Program-made: the position numbers and the translations under genes
Notes under the pieces: generated by a model
What the model was told of the DNA's origin: nothing
Seen by the model: only the letters and a program-made list of their open reading frames with translations
The model's database searches: none
Origin: Phenylobacterium glaciei
Lineage (GTDB): Bacteria; Pseudomonadota; Alphaproteobacteria; Caulobacterales; Caulobacteraceae
Assembly: GCF_016772415.1 (NCBI RefSeq)
Contig: NZ_JAGSGD010000001.1
Span: forward strand, 2,815,501-2,879,500
DNA: 64,000 bases
Direction: 5' to 3'
In this document: positions 38,190-45,501 of the stretch, piece after piece
How the letters are laid out: each line of letters begins with the position of its first letter
Numbering within the stretch: position 1 is the first letter of the stretch

Positions 38190-38357
38190 CATCCTTGTCC
38201 TACGGGACGGCGCTCCAACGCCTCCCAGGCAACTGTTCGGGGTGGTTGACGAAAGGCGGGCGGCGCACCCTGCTCGGGCACGGTCTCCAAGACCAAGGAT
38301 GACAACGGTGCGCCGTCCGCCGATCAGCCTAACAGCGTCAGGCCATCAACAGACAAG
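38190..38357 (-). ncRNA. Predicted bridge RNA of the IS110 element
   Basis: The non-coding 5' end can be folded into two stem-loops. Target loop: a 14 bp stem with one mismatch (38307-38321 with 38255-38269) closing a loop with GTCATCCT (38296-38303) on one side, GCCCGAG (38273-38279) on the other and a small hairpin GGTC-TTGGA-GACC (38282-38294) at the tip. These strands correspond to the left (GTCATC-CT) and right (CT-CGGGC) target halves. Donor loop: ACAGTTGC (38229-38236) and GACAAG (38194-38199) flank a second hairpin (38204-38226) and correspond to the element's own ends (ACAGTTG at one end, CTTGTC at the other). Confidence 0.8.
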
Positions 38358-38364
38358 GATGACG
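38358..38364. repeat. Right remnant of interrupted repeat copy D
   Basis: GATGACG directly after the IS110 right end. It completes the terminal arm of the type II repeat whose remainder ends at 37224. Confidence 0.75.
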
Positions 38365-38404
38365 GTCTGCAGGTGGATAGGGCCCGACCCGTTTCCTGCT
38401 CCGT

Positions 38405-40264
38405 CTAAGCCGGAACAGCCTCTGCCACAGCCACCTGCTGCACCACCGTCGGCGTGAGGGTCGAGATCTTCGGCGCGTCCCCACCGTCCTTGAAGGCCAC
38501 GTGGATGTGGCTCTTGCCCAGGTCCTTGCCGAGGAATTCCAGGCCCGTCGGGATGATGCGGGCGTAGCGCTCCAGGTCCTTCAGTTCGATGACGATGGTC
38601 TGGCCGAACTTGGTGTCGGTCAGCTTGATCACCGGCGGCATCACCTCCAGGCCCAGGAACGACGAGAAGCCGTTGGTGGTGAGGATGCCCAGCTGGCGCC
38701 ACTTGCCGTCCTGCGGCTGGACGCCGTTCCAGTTGAGGCCCAGCGACGTCGAGGCGATGTGGTCCACCTCGATGTCGGTGATGCCGATCAGGTTGGCGGT
38801 GTCCCACTGCTGAAAGAACCAGGTGTCGACGCTGCCGGCCGAGCAGAATTCCTCGCTGACGATCGCCGGCCAATTGGCGCGGATCGCCTTGGCCTTGGCG
38901 TGGAACATCTGGAAGTAGCCGTTGGGCTCCAGGTTCACCTTGTCGAACTGGCCCTCCACCGGGGCGCTGTCGCGACGCGCGGTGAAATAGAGGCAGCCCG
39001 GGTTCCAGGAGTGGCCGAACACCACGTCGCGCAGCTGGTCGTTCACCGCGATGTCGGCGTCGGTGAAGACGATCCAGTCGGGCTCCTTGATCACCGCCAG
39101 GCCGTCATTGAGCATGCGGCCCTTGTTGAAGGCGTGGTCGTCGTCGAAGCAGCGGTCGGAGATCACCACCGTCGCGCCGTACTCGGCGGCCACTTCCTGG
39201 GTGCGCAGGTCGGTGGAGGTGGTGACCACGATCACCTCGTCGAACTGGTCGATGTTGCGCGGCAGGGTCTGGGCCAGCATGTCGCCGTAGCCCACCGAGA
39301 CCAGGACGCAGGAGAGCTTCTTGGGCTTGGTGGAGTTGTGGCCGATGCCGACCCGGCGGCCGGCGCCGTCATTGCCGACATAGTTGTCGCGGCTCTCGAC
39401 CTCGCGCTTCTGCTTGTGCAGCTCGCGGTCGAAGATCTCGTAGTTGTGCTTCTTGATCGCCGGGCTGCCCAGCTTGCGCAGGATGTCGCGGTGCTGCGGG
39501 CTGATGATGTCGCGTTCGAGGATGTCCAACTGGGACGGACCGGGCTGGGCGAGCGCGCAGTAGTTGCAAAGCTCGATCTGGTCTCCGAAGTCACCCGGCT
39601 GGCGCTGCCACCAGCCGTGCTCGACGGGCCAGGCATGCTTGCCATTGAAATACAGCCGGTCGATCGCGCCGGCGACCTCGCAGAAATAGGCGCCCTTGTC
39701 GTTGATGGTCGCCGACCAGAGCTTCTGCACCCAGCAGTTGTCGCGGTTCTCTTCCCACTGCAGTTCGGAGATGCCGGTCGCCGCGATGTAGTCGGCCCGG
39801 GTGATCAGCAGCGCCTGGTGCTGGCCGGCGGACTCGTGAGTGTTGGTGTTGAAGTGGCTGTAGACCGACATGATGGTCTCGTAGTTGCGGTAGAAGCCCG
39901 CGCCGAGACTCGTCCACAGGCCACGGCCGTTCGATCGGTCGAACAGGCGCTCATTGGCGAAATTGTTGAAGTCCTTGATCGGGAACTTGCCGTTGTTGGT
40001 GTTGTCCCCGCCCCACAGCTCGGCGAAGCGCAGCGAAATCTGTTCGAAATTGGCATGCAGGGTCGGCTCGCCGGCGATGATGCCGATCAGCTTGTTGGGG
40101 GCGTTCCAGCCCTCCATGCTTTTCACGGCCCGCTCGAAGGTCTCCAGCTCCATGTCGGCCCGCTGGGTCTGGTGCGGGATCAGCCGGGTGCAGTTTGAGC
40201 ACTTCAGGTGGCACTTGGTGCTGATGTCGATCTGGACGATGTCCATGTCGGCGGGCGATCGCAT
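38405..40264 (-). CDS. Radical SAM - glycosyltransferase-like fusion protein
   Basis: Protein of 619 residues with two recognisable halves. The N-terminal half is a radical SAM domain: CX3CX2C cluster at Cys18, Cys22 and Cys25 (STKCHLKCSNCTR) and IIAGEPTLH (64-70) as the GGEP-like SAM-binding motif. Cys177, Cys195, Cys233 and Cys236 could hold an auxiliary SPASM-like cluster. After a linker (about 285-315), residues 317-500 form a GT-A-like fold: VLVSVGYGDML, FDEVIVVTTSTD and the metal-binding-type VFTDADIAV (399-407). A C-terminal segment of about 110 residues is unassigned. The ATG at 40264 follows GGAGA by seven bases; one 27 bp upstream has no site. Substrate and pathway are unknown. It stands alone and is divergent from a hydrolase. 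Confidence 0.75.
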   Translation of the reverse strand: MRSPADMDIVQIDISTKCHLKCSNCTRLIPHQTQRADMELETFERAVKSMEGWNAPNKLIGIIAGEPTLHANFEQISLRFAELWGGDNTNNGKFPIKDFNNFANERLFDRSNGRGLWTSLGAGFYRNYETIMSVYSHFNTNTHESAGQHQALLITRADYIAATGISELQWEENRDNCWVQKLWSATINDKGAYFCEVAGAIDRLYFNGKHAWPVEHGWWQRQPGDFGDQIELCNYCALAQPGPSQLDILERDIISPQHRDILRKLGSPAIKKHNYEIFDRELHKQKREVESRDNYVGNDGAGRRVGIGHNSTKPKKLSCVLVSVGYGDMLAQTLPRNIDQFDEVIVVTTSTDLRTQEVAAEYGATVVISDRCFDDDHAFNKGRMLNDGLAVIKEPDWIVFTDADIAVNDQLRDVVFGHSWNPGCLYFTARRDSAPVEGQFDKVNLEPNGYFQMFHAKAKAIRANWPAIVSEEFCSAGSVDTWFFQQWDTANLIGITDIEVDHIASTSLGLNWNGVQPQDGKWRQLGILTTNGFSSFLGLEVMPPVIKLTDTKFGQTIVIELKDLERYARIIPTGLEFLGKDLGKSHIHVAFKDGGDAPKISTLTPTVVQQVAVAEAVPA

Positions 40265-40351
40265 GGTGTGTTCTCCAGGGTCGCTCTTCACCAGGGCAGG
40301 GGCGACGACGAGACGGAATCCTCAACCTGAGGAGGCCGATCAACGCTCTTT

Positions 40352-40411
40352 GACTCTCCTTTGAGTCGCCGGGAAAGCTAAACTCTTTGCCGGCTCGTGC
40401 GGCAAAGAGTT
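40352..40411. promoter_or_regulatory. Two adjacent inverted repeats in a divergent promoter region
   Basis: GACTC-TCCTTT-GAGTC (40352-40367) and, 13 bp further, a perfect 12 bp repeat AACTCTTTGCCG (40381-40392) with CGGCAAAGAGTT (40400-40411) around a 7-base loop. They lie in the 226 bp between the divergent radical SAM fusion and alpha/beta hydrolase genes. The absence of a T-run argues against a terminator; an operator or an mRNA leader structure of the hydrolase is more likely. GACTC and GAGTC are also GANTC sites. Confidence 0.5.
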
Positions 40412-40490
40412 GCACGCTCCCGCGGCCTTGCGGAGCGGGGTCTTCCCAAGCAAGGTGAACACCAATCACTCAGACGCTCGGGAGGGCGCC

Positions 40491-41393
40491 ATGCCTCAGA
40501 TCATCGCCAACGGCATACCTCTCGAATACGCGATCTATGGACGGGAGAGCGGCGAGCCGATCCTGCTGATCATGGGCTTCGGGGCGCAGATGACCCGCTG
40601 GTCGCCGCAGTTCATCCGCGAGCTCACGGAGCGAAACTACCGCGTCATCGTCCACGACAACCGCGACGTCGGCCTGTCCCACCGCCTGGAGGCGCACGGC
40701 GAGCCGGACATGACCGCCGTCTACACCGCCCTGATGAGCGGCCAGACGCCGGACGTGCCCTATCTGCTGAACGACATGGCCGCCGACAGCGCCGGCTTGC
40801 TTGAGGCCCTGGGGATCGAGAAGGCCCACATCGTGGGCGCTTCGATGGGCGGCATGATCGCCCAGATGGTGGCGGCCAATCACCGCGAGAAGGTGCTGTC
40901 CCTGACCTCGATCATGTCCACCACCGGCAATCCCGCCCTGCCCCCGGCCAATCCCGAGGCCATGGCCGCGCTGACCAAGCCGGCGGTCGACCCGGCCGAA
41001 AACCTGGACAAGCACATCTGGAGCGGGCTGGAGAGCCAGAAGGTGACCGGCAGCCCGGCCTATCCGACCCCCGACGAGATCCTGATCGAGCGCATCAAGC
41101 AGGACGCCAAGCGCGCCTATTATCCGGTGGGCCGCGCCCGTCAGATGGCCGCCATCGTCGCCAGCGGCGACCGCCGCGAGGCCCTGGCCACCATCGTCGC
41201 ACCCACCGTGGTGATCCACGGCGAGGCCGATCCGCTGGTCCCGGTCGAAGGGGGCCGCGACACCGCCGCCGTCATCCCTGATGCGGAGCTGCACACCATC
41301 CCCGGCATGGGTCATGATCTGCCCCAACAGCTGATCCCGCGCATCGCCGACCTGATCGAACGCGCCACGGCGCGGGCGCGTGAAGGGGTCTAG
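40491..41393 (+). CDS. Alpha/beta hydrolase
   Basis: 300-residue alpha/beta-hydrolase-fold enzyme, probably an esterase or lactonase. It starts QIIANGIPLEYAIYG, has the oxyanion region LIMGFGAQMTRW, the nucleophile elbow GASMGGMIAQM (Ser), acid Asp in HGEADPLVPVEGG and the catalytic His in PGMGHDLPQQL. The ATG at 40491 has GGGAGGG five bases upstream; an upstream in-frame ATG (40410) overlaps the hairpin region and has no site. The pattern resembles the TAP/carboxylesterase-like hydrolases common in Caulobacterales. The substrate is unknown. Confidence 0.8.
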   Translation: MPQIIANGIPLEYAIYGRESGEPILLIMGFGAQMTRWSPQFIRELTERNYRVIVHDNRDVGLSHRLEAHGEPDMTAVYTALMSGQTPDVPYLLNDMAADSAGLLEALGIEKAHIVGASMGGMIAQMVAANHREKVLSLTSIMSTTGNPALPPANPEAMAALTKPAVDPAENLDKHIWSGLESQKVTGSPAYPTPDEILIERIKQDAKRAYYPVGRARQMAAIVASGDRREALATIVAPTVVIHGEADPLVPVEGGRDTAAVIPDAELHTIPGMGHDLPQQLIPRIADLIERATARAREGV

Positions 41394-41399
41394 GCGGCC

Positions 41400-41453
41400 T
41401 TAGAGCATGTCAGGCGCAAGTGGGAACCGGTTCGCCGCCCGGACATGCTCTAA
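41400..41453. repeat. Intergenic palindromic element TTAGAGCATGTC/GACATGCTCTAA
   Basis: Perfect 12 bp inverted repeats (41400-41411 and 41442-41453) enclose a 30 bp core that includes GGGAACCGGTTCGCC, itself a near palindrome. It starts 7 bp after the hydrolase stop. Elements with AGAGCATG...CATGCTCT ends and an AACCGGTT core are dispersed in many alphaproteobacterial genomes; here it may also terminate transcription. Confidence 0.65.
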
Positions 41454-41466
41454 CTTCAAGGAGATA

Positions 41467-41514
41467 GACCCTCTTTGTCCGGTCAGGTTGATTCAACCTG
41501 ACCCGGAAAGGGTC
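41467..41514. repeat. Intergenic palindrome centred on GGTCAGGTTGA-T-TCAACCTGACC
   Basis: 11 bp perfect arms (41481-41491, 41493-41503) around a single base, extended by GACCCT (41467-41472) and AGGGTC (41509-41514) to a 48 bp interrupted palindrome. It overlaps the 3' end of the small ORF on the minus strand and supplies its last codons and stop. Confidence 0.65.
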
Positions 41515-41674
41515 TAGGCTTGGCGGCCGGCAGGCGGTCCAGCAGAGCGAAGGCCGGCCAGAACAGCACCAGCAGGGCCAGGGCCACCGCGTTGGCGGCA
41601 TAGACCACGAACATCGGCGCCCAGTGATCGAAGAACGGGTCTCGAGTTTCGGCCTCGAGAGCTTCAAGGGTCAT
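41483..41674 (-). CDS. Hypothetical small membrane protein
   Basis: 63-residue frame: a short acidic head (TLEALEAETRDPFFDHWAP), one long hydrophobic helix (MFVVYAANAVALALLVLFW), then a polar tail ending PFPGQVEST. The ATG at 41674 has GGAG six bases upstream. The last residues, GQVEST, and the stop codon fall inside a dispersed palindrome, so the natural C-terminus may have been replaced by the repeat. No family was recognised. Confidence 0.55.
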   Translation of the reverse strand: MTLEALEAETRDPFFDHWAPMFVVYAANAVALALLVLFWPAFALLDRLPAAKPRPFPGQVEST

Positions 41675-41926
41675 GGTGGTCTCCATCAGCGGACCCCGCG
41701 ACGGCGCGCAGGTCCACATCCGTCCGGCGCAAGAGGGGGGCCAGTTCGCGCGTCCCTTCGTTCCCTGAGGGGAGAAACTTCGCCGACGCGACATATCCAG
41801 TCGGGCGAGTTGGAGCCCATGACCTGAAAAGCCGTCGGCTTTGACGCGCCGAATTGGGACAGGCGCCACGTGAGCTGAACCAGATGCCCATTCGCGCGCT
41901 ATAGTCGGCAGCGAGGGAGTCGAGAG

Positions 41927-42382
41927 ATGCGCGATCTGCGGCAAGCCTTTTACGGAATGGCCATCGCCACCGTGGCGGGCCTGATCCTTGGCGGCGCTTC
42001 GAAACCCAACATCCGCGAGATGACCGATCTCGATGGCCCACAGCTGCTGTCGGGCAAGTCCGGGGAGCGGCTCGGCCCCGGCTTCCGGCAGACGGCCAGC
42101 TGGACCAGCTATGACGGCCAGGTCCCCGACTATGTGATCGGCACCGACTGGACCCAGCCCGCCCCCGTGGAGATGGCCCAGGCCGAGCCTGAACCCGCGC
42201 CCGCCCGCCCAGTCCACGAGGACGCACCCGTTCGCTGGACCCCGGCGAAATACGAGTCCGAACCCGCCCCGCCGCCCTCCTATCCCTCCATGGGCGGCGA
42301 CATCCTGGCGGGCCTAGAGACCGCTCACGCGCCGCCCGCGCCGCAAGAGTCGCCGGACGAAGCCGCGCCGCCGCCCGCCTAA
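41927..42382 (+). CDS. Hypothetical protein, Pro/Glu/Ala-rich, membrane-anchored
   Basis: 151-residue protein with an N-terminal hydrophobic segment (FYGMAIATVAGLILGGAS) that may be an uncleaved anchor or signal. It is followed by a small conserved-looking part (GPQLLSGKSGERLGPGFRQTASWTSYDGQVPDYVIGTDW) and a disordered tail rich in Pro, Glu and Ala. GAGGGAG precedes the ATG. The next gene, prmA, starts 36-42 bp downstream. No function was recognised. Confidence 0.65.
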   Translation: MRDLRQAFYGMAIATVAGLILGGASKPNIREMTDLDGPQLLSGKSGERLGPGFRQTASWTSYDGQVPDYVIGTDWTQPAPVEMAQAEPEPAPARPVHEDAPVRWTPAKYESEPAPPPSYPSMGGDILAGLETAHAPPAPQESPDEAAPPPA

Positions 42383-42418
42383 GCCCCCTCGCCTTTCCGC
42401 CCGTCCGCCTCTAGACGG

Positions 42419-43291
42419 ATGCGCATGACGACAGACGCCGTTCAGATCATCGCCCGTGGCCCCCGCGCCGTGGCCGAAGCCGCCGCCGAGGCCATCGACG
42501 CCGATCCCATGCTGGAGGGGGTCACCTACTCCATCCTGGAGGAGGACGAGGACCGTGACGTCTGGCGCATCGACGCCTTCCCCACCACTGAGGATGAGAG
42601 CCGCGACTTCGCCTCAGCGCTCGCCGCATACCCTGCGCTGAAGGTGCTGGTGGAGAAGCTGGCCGACGCCGACTGGCTGGCCATGGCGCTGTCGGGCCTG
42701 CCGCCGGTGCGGGCCGGGCGCTTCTTCGTCTATGGCGCCCACGACAAGGGCCGCGCCCCGGTCAACGCCGTGAACCTGCGCATCGAGGCGGGCGCCGCCT
42801 TTGGCACCGGCCACCATGGCACCACCGTCGGCTGTTTGCAGGCCTACCACGACCTGCTGAAGGCCCACCGCTACGAGCGCGTGCTGGACGTCGGCGCCGG
42901 CACCGGGGTCCTGGCCATCGCCGCGGCCCGCACCGGCACGCCCATCGCCGTCGGCACCGACATCGACGCGCCCTCGGTCCGCATCGCGGCTGAGAACGCG
43001 GTGCTCAACAAGGCCAAGGTGCGCTTCCTGCATGCCTCGGGCCTGGGCCACGCCTCAGTGCGGGAGAAGGCGCCCTACGACCTGGTGTTCGCCAACATCC
43101 TGGCCCCGCCGCTCGTGGCCCTGTCCCACGACATCAAGCTGGCCCTGAAGCCGGGCGGCATCGCCATCCTATCGGGCCTGCTACGCACCCAGGAGCGCAG
43201 GGTCCTGGCCGCCTACCGCTCCAAGGGCTTCACCCTGGTCCGCCGCATCCACCGCGACGCCTGGGCGACCCTGGTGATCAAGCGAAACTAG
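42419..43291 (+). CDS. prmA: Ribosomal protein L11 methyltransferase PrmA
   Basis: SAM-dependent enzyme of 290 residues that trimethylates L11 at several positions. The N-terminal substrate-recognition domain (about 1-110) is followed by the methyltransferase domain with [20 protein letters not shown], motif [17 protein letters not shown], and the amino-methyltransferase motif [10 protein letters not shown] (N-x-x-x-P-L type). Two in-frame ATGs (42419 and 42425) are candidates; neither has a strong ribosome-binding site. Confidence 0.93.
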   Translation: MRMTTDAVQIIARGPRAVAEAAAEAIDADPMLEGVTYSILEEDEDRDVWRIDAFPTTEDESRDFASALAAYPALKVLVEKLADADWLAMALSGLPPVRAGRFFVYGAHDKGRAPVNAVNLRIEAGAAFGTGHHGTTVGCLQAYHDLLKAHRYERVLDVGAGTGVLAIAAARTGTPIAVGTDIDAPSVRIAAENAVLNKAKVRFLHASGLGHASVREKAPYDLVFANILAPPLVALSHDIKLALKPGGIAILSGLLRTQERRVLAAYRSKGFTLVRRIHRDAWATLVIKRN

Positions 43292-43360
43292 GAACTGCCT
43301 GGGGCGACCGGCGTTCTCGCCTCGACGGTGGTCTTCACCGCCGATTTTGAGGACGCACCC

Positions 43361-43804
43361 ATGAGCAATCCCAACGACCCCTATGTCGAACGCACCGTCG
43401 TCGAGCAGCCGGCCACGGTCCGCACGGAATACAGCGCCGCTCCGGCCGCCAGTGGCTCCAGTAACGCAGGCTGGTGGATCGCCGCCCTGGTGGCCGTTGT
43501 CGCCATCGTCGGCCTGGTCTTCCTGTTCAACAACAACAACACCAGCCAGACCGACCTGCAGGCCGCCACCGACGCCGGCCGCAGCCAGGCGATGATGGAG
43601 ACCGCCGCCAGCCAGGCGCAAACCGCGGCTCAGGCCGCCAGCGAAGCCTCGGCCAACGCCGCCTCCAGCATGGCCGGCGCCACCCAGGCCGCCGCCGATA
43701 GCGCCCGTAACGCCGCCGACCGCTCGGCCCAGGCCAGCCGCGACGCCGCCGCCAGCGCGGCGGACGCCGCCCAGGACGCCACCGACGCCCCGCCCCAACA
43801 GTAA
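43361..43804 (+). CDS. Hypothetical Ala-rich coiled-coil protein with one membrane helix
   Basis: 147-residue protein. A cytoplasmic-looking head (SNPNDPYVERTVVEQP) precedes one membrane helix, GWWIAALVAVVAIVGLVFLF, followed by NNNNTSQ and an approximately 85-residue Ala/Ser/Gln/Asp-rich tract (for example QTAAQAASEASANAASSMAGA) with heptad-like spacing, probably an extended helix in the periplasm. GAGG lies eight bases before the ATG. No family function is known; similar proteins sit in alphaproteobacterial envelopes. Confidence 0.7.
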   Translation: MSNPNDPYVERTVVEQPATVRTEYSAAPAASGSSNAGWWIAALVAVVAIVGLVFLFNNNNTSQTDLQAATDAGRSQAMMETAASQAQTAAQAASEASANAASSMAGATQAAADSARNAADRSAQASRDAAASAADAAQDATDAPPQQ

Positions 43805-43815
43805 GAAACCAGAAA

Positions 43816-43940
43816 CGTCATCCCGGGGCTTGTCCTGGGGACCCATGATCTCCGTATTTCCATAGCTCGCGCGGCGCCCGCCCCGCCTTGTGGCTGAACC
43901 TCGGAGATCATGGGTGGCCGGGACAAGCCCGGCCATGACG
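43816..43940. repeat. Intergenic palindromic repeat, type II, copy E
   Basis: 125 bp element: CGTCATCCCGGGGCTTGTCC at the left and GGACAAGCCCGGCCATGACG at the right, with inner arms CCATGATCTCCG and CGGAGATCATGG. Same plan as copies B and D. It separates two convergent genes. The base pair at the position of the IS110 core reads CC here instead of CT. Confidence 0.75.
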
Positions 43941-43942
43941 AT

Positions 43943-44476
43943 CTAGGCTATGGGCGTGACCTTGCCGTCCAGGCCCATCAGGCCCAGCTCGACGGCCATG
44001 TGCGCGTGCTTTTCGACCACCGCCGCGCGCAGCAGGTGGAGTTGGGCGACGTGGCTCTTCAGCTCCGTTTCGGGATCTTTCACGGCCGCCTCACCGAGCA
44101 AGAGCTTGTAGGCGCCGCAATCGCGGTGATCGACCACGATCACCCGGTGGACGTCGTGAAGCTTCACCGCCAGGTCCAGGTGGGTGAAAAAGACATCGCG
44201 CCAGGCAGGATAGGTCGTGTTCACCGCCCCCAGGGAGGCGCCGGCCAGGACCACGTGGTCGTAGTTCTCCGTCAGGCCCCGCCCGTCCATATAGGACTCG
44301 ACATCGTTCATCAGGCGATAGTCCATGCACGACAGCAGCAAGGCCTCGGCGTGCCCCGCCGCCCGCGCCATGCCGGGCCGCGCCAGCAGCGACAACCCTG
44401 CGCCCAGGGCTACAGCCCCAGTCATCGCCTCGCGCCGCGACAGCGCGGGCCAGGATCCCATCGAACAGCAGGTCAT
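43943..44476 (-). CDS. Tat-exported beta-carbonic-anhydrase-like protein
   Basis: 177-residue protein. The N-terminus has a twin-arginine signal (ALSRREAM, Arg14-Arg15) followed by the hydrophobic AVALGAGLSLLARPGMARA. The mature part has the beta-carbonic anhydrase zinc motifs: Cys50-x-Asp52-x-Arg54 (LSCMDYR) and His117-x-x-Cys120 (VDHRDCGAYK). Members interconvert CO2 and bicarbonate. It is shorter than classical beta-CAs (about 200-220) and diverged outside the motifs, so activity is not certain. Export fits folding with its metal in the cytoplasm. The ATG at 44476 follows GGAG by eight bases. Confidence 0.72.
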   Translation of the reverse strand: MTCCSMGSWPALSRREAMTGAVALGAGLSLLARPGMARAAGHAEALLLSCMDYRLMNDVESYMDGRGLTENYDHVVLAGASLGAVNTTYPAWRDVFFTHLDLAVKLHDVHRVIVVDHRDCGAYKLLLGEAAVKDPETELKSHVAQLHLLRAAVVEKHAHMAVELGLMGLDGKVTPIA

Positions 44477-44527
44477 CGGCGTCTCCCCCGGGGCGTGCGA
44501 CTCTATCGCCGCCACTAAGGTAGAGCT

Positions 44528-44869
44528 TCACCCCACGATGGGCCTCGCGTCCAGTCGCGCGCGCCAGTGGCGGTCGCGTTCCTTAAGCCAAGTGTCCTTG
44601 CCGATCGGGCCGAGGTCCTCCGCCAGGGTCTCCACCACCACATAGGTGAAGGCCTCCGCACCATGCGCGGTCCAGGCCGCCTGCATCGCCTTGTTGCGGT
44701 GCGAGCCCATGCGCAGGCCAAACATGGCTGAGTTGGCCGCCCCGTCCAGGTTGCGGCTCATGCCAATCCAGATTTCCCCGGTCGGCTCGCAGCGCAGGCT
44801 GAAGATCCCCATCGGGACCTTCCGCTCCTTGTAGGCCTGGGCGATGTCGCGGCGGCGTTGCTTGTCCAC
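44528..44869 (-). CDS. GIY-YIG nuclease family protein
   Basis: 113-residue protein with a degenerate GIY-YIG core: GIFSLRCEPTGEIWIGMSRNLD in place of GIY...YIG, followed by Arg and His residues in RMGSHRNKAMQAAW, and FTYVVVETLAEDLG. Small stand-alone GIY-YIG proteins are common and of unclear function. The Tyr residues of the name motif are replaced by Phe and Trp, so catalytic ability is doubtful. It is the same strand as the following (upstream) acetyltransferase gene, with a 68 bp gap. Confidence 0.72.
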   Translation of the reverse strand: MDKQRRRDIAQAYKERKVPMGIFSLRCEPTGEIWIGMSRNLDGAANSAMFGLRMGSHRNKAMQAAWTAHGAEAFTYVVVETLAEDLGPIGKDTWLKERDRHWRARLDARPIVG

Positions 44870-44937
44870 GGTCTGGTCCTCGACTGGAGGCGAGCCTTGT
44901 AGCGCGTCGTCCCGCCTCCGTCAATTATACCCGGATG

Positions 44938-45501
44938 TTATTCGTCATTCGCCGCACGCCACTCGTCGGCCAGCAGGGCGTAGACATAGCTGTCGCGCCA
45001 GCCGTCGTGGGCCTTGGTGTTCTTCAGCAGGTGGCCTTCGCGGCGCATCCCCACCTTCTCCATGATCCCGTAGGAGCCGTGGTTGCGGGCGTCGCAGGTG
45101 GCCCAGATGCGGTGATGGCCCAAATCCGTGAACGCGATCCGGGCCAGGGCGCGGGCCGCTTCGGTCCCATAGCCCTGCCCCCAGGCCCCGCGGCTGTAGC
45201 AGTAGCCGAAGGCGCTGTTGTCGGTGTTGGCGTCGTGCAGGGAGATGACGCCGATCATCTCGCCGGTGGCCTTGACCTCGACGGCCAGGCTCAGCTCCTC
45301 GCGCGGCCAGGTCTTCTGCCGGTCCAGATTGCGGTCCAGCACCTCACGCGTCACCTCCGGGGTGTTGGGGCCCCAGGTCATGTAACGGACGACCTCAGGG
45401 TCGATGGCATAGGCGTGGATGGCGTCGAAATCGTTCTCGCGAAAATCGCGCAGCAATAGTCGCTCGGTCTCGAGAGGAAGCCAGGGTGGGGTGGTGGTCA
45501 T
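44938..45501 (-). CDS. GNAT family N-acetyltransferase (RimJ/RimL-like)
   Basis: 187-residue acetyltransferase. It begins with the RimJ-type LETERLLLRDFRENDFDAIHAYAIDPEV, has the acetyl-CoA-binding RGAWGQGYGTEAARAL (Q/RxxGxG/A) and the C-terminal RNHGSYGIMEKVGMRREGHLLKN. It transfers acetyl groups from acetyl-CoA to an unknown amine. The ATG at 45501 has GGAG eight bases upstream; a GTG nine bases earlier is less likely. Confidence 0.85.
   Translation of the reverse strand: MTTTPPWLPLETERLLLRDFRENDFDAIHAYAIDPEVVRYMTWGPNTPEVTREVLDRNLDRQKTWPREELSLAVEVKATGEMIGVISLHDANTDNSAFGYCYSRGAWGQGYGTEAARALARIAFTDLGHHRIWATCDARNHGSYGIMEKVGMRREGHLLKNTKAHDGWRDSYVYALLADEWRAANDE

Larger units (their letters stand above)
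37225..38357 (-). mobile_element. IS110-family insertion sequence, complete, inserted in an intergenic repeat
   Basis: About 1133 bp. The ends are read from the interrupted repeat: ...GCCCGAG | CAACTGTGTTGGG on the left and ...CAACAGACAAG | GATGACGG on the right. The dinucleotide AG (CT on the transposase strand) is present at both junctions, so the boundary is ambiguous by 2 bp. There are no terminal inverted repeats and no longer target duplication, as expected for the IS110 group. The transposase occupies 37243-38184; only 18 bp follow it, while 173 bp of non-coding DNA precede it and carry the predicted bridge RNA. Confidence 0.9.
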
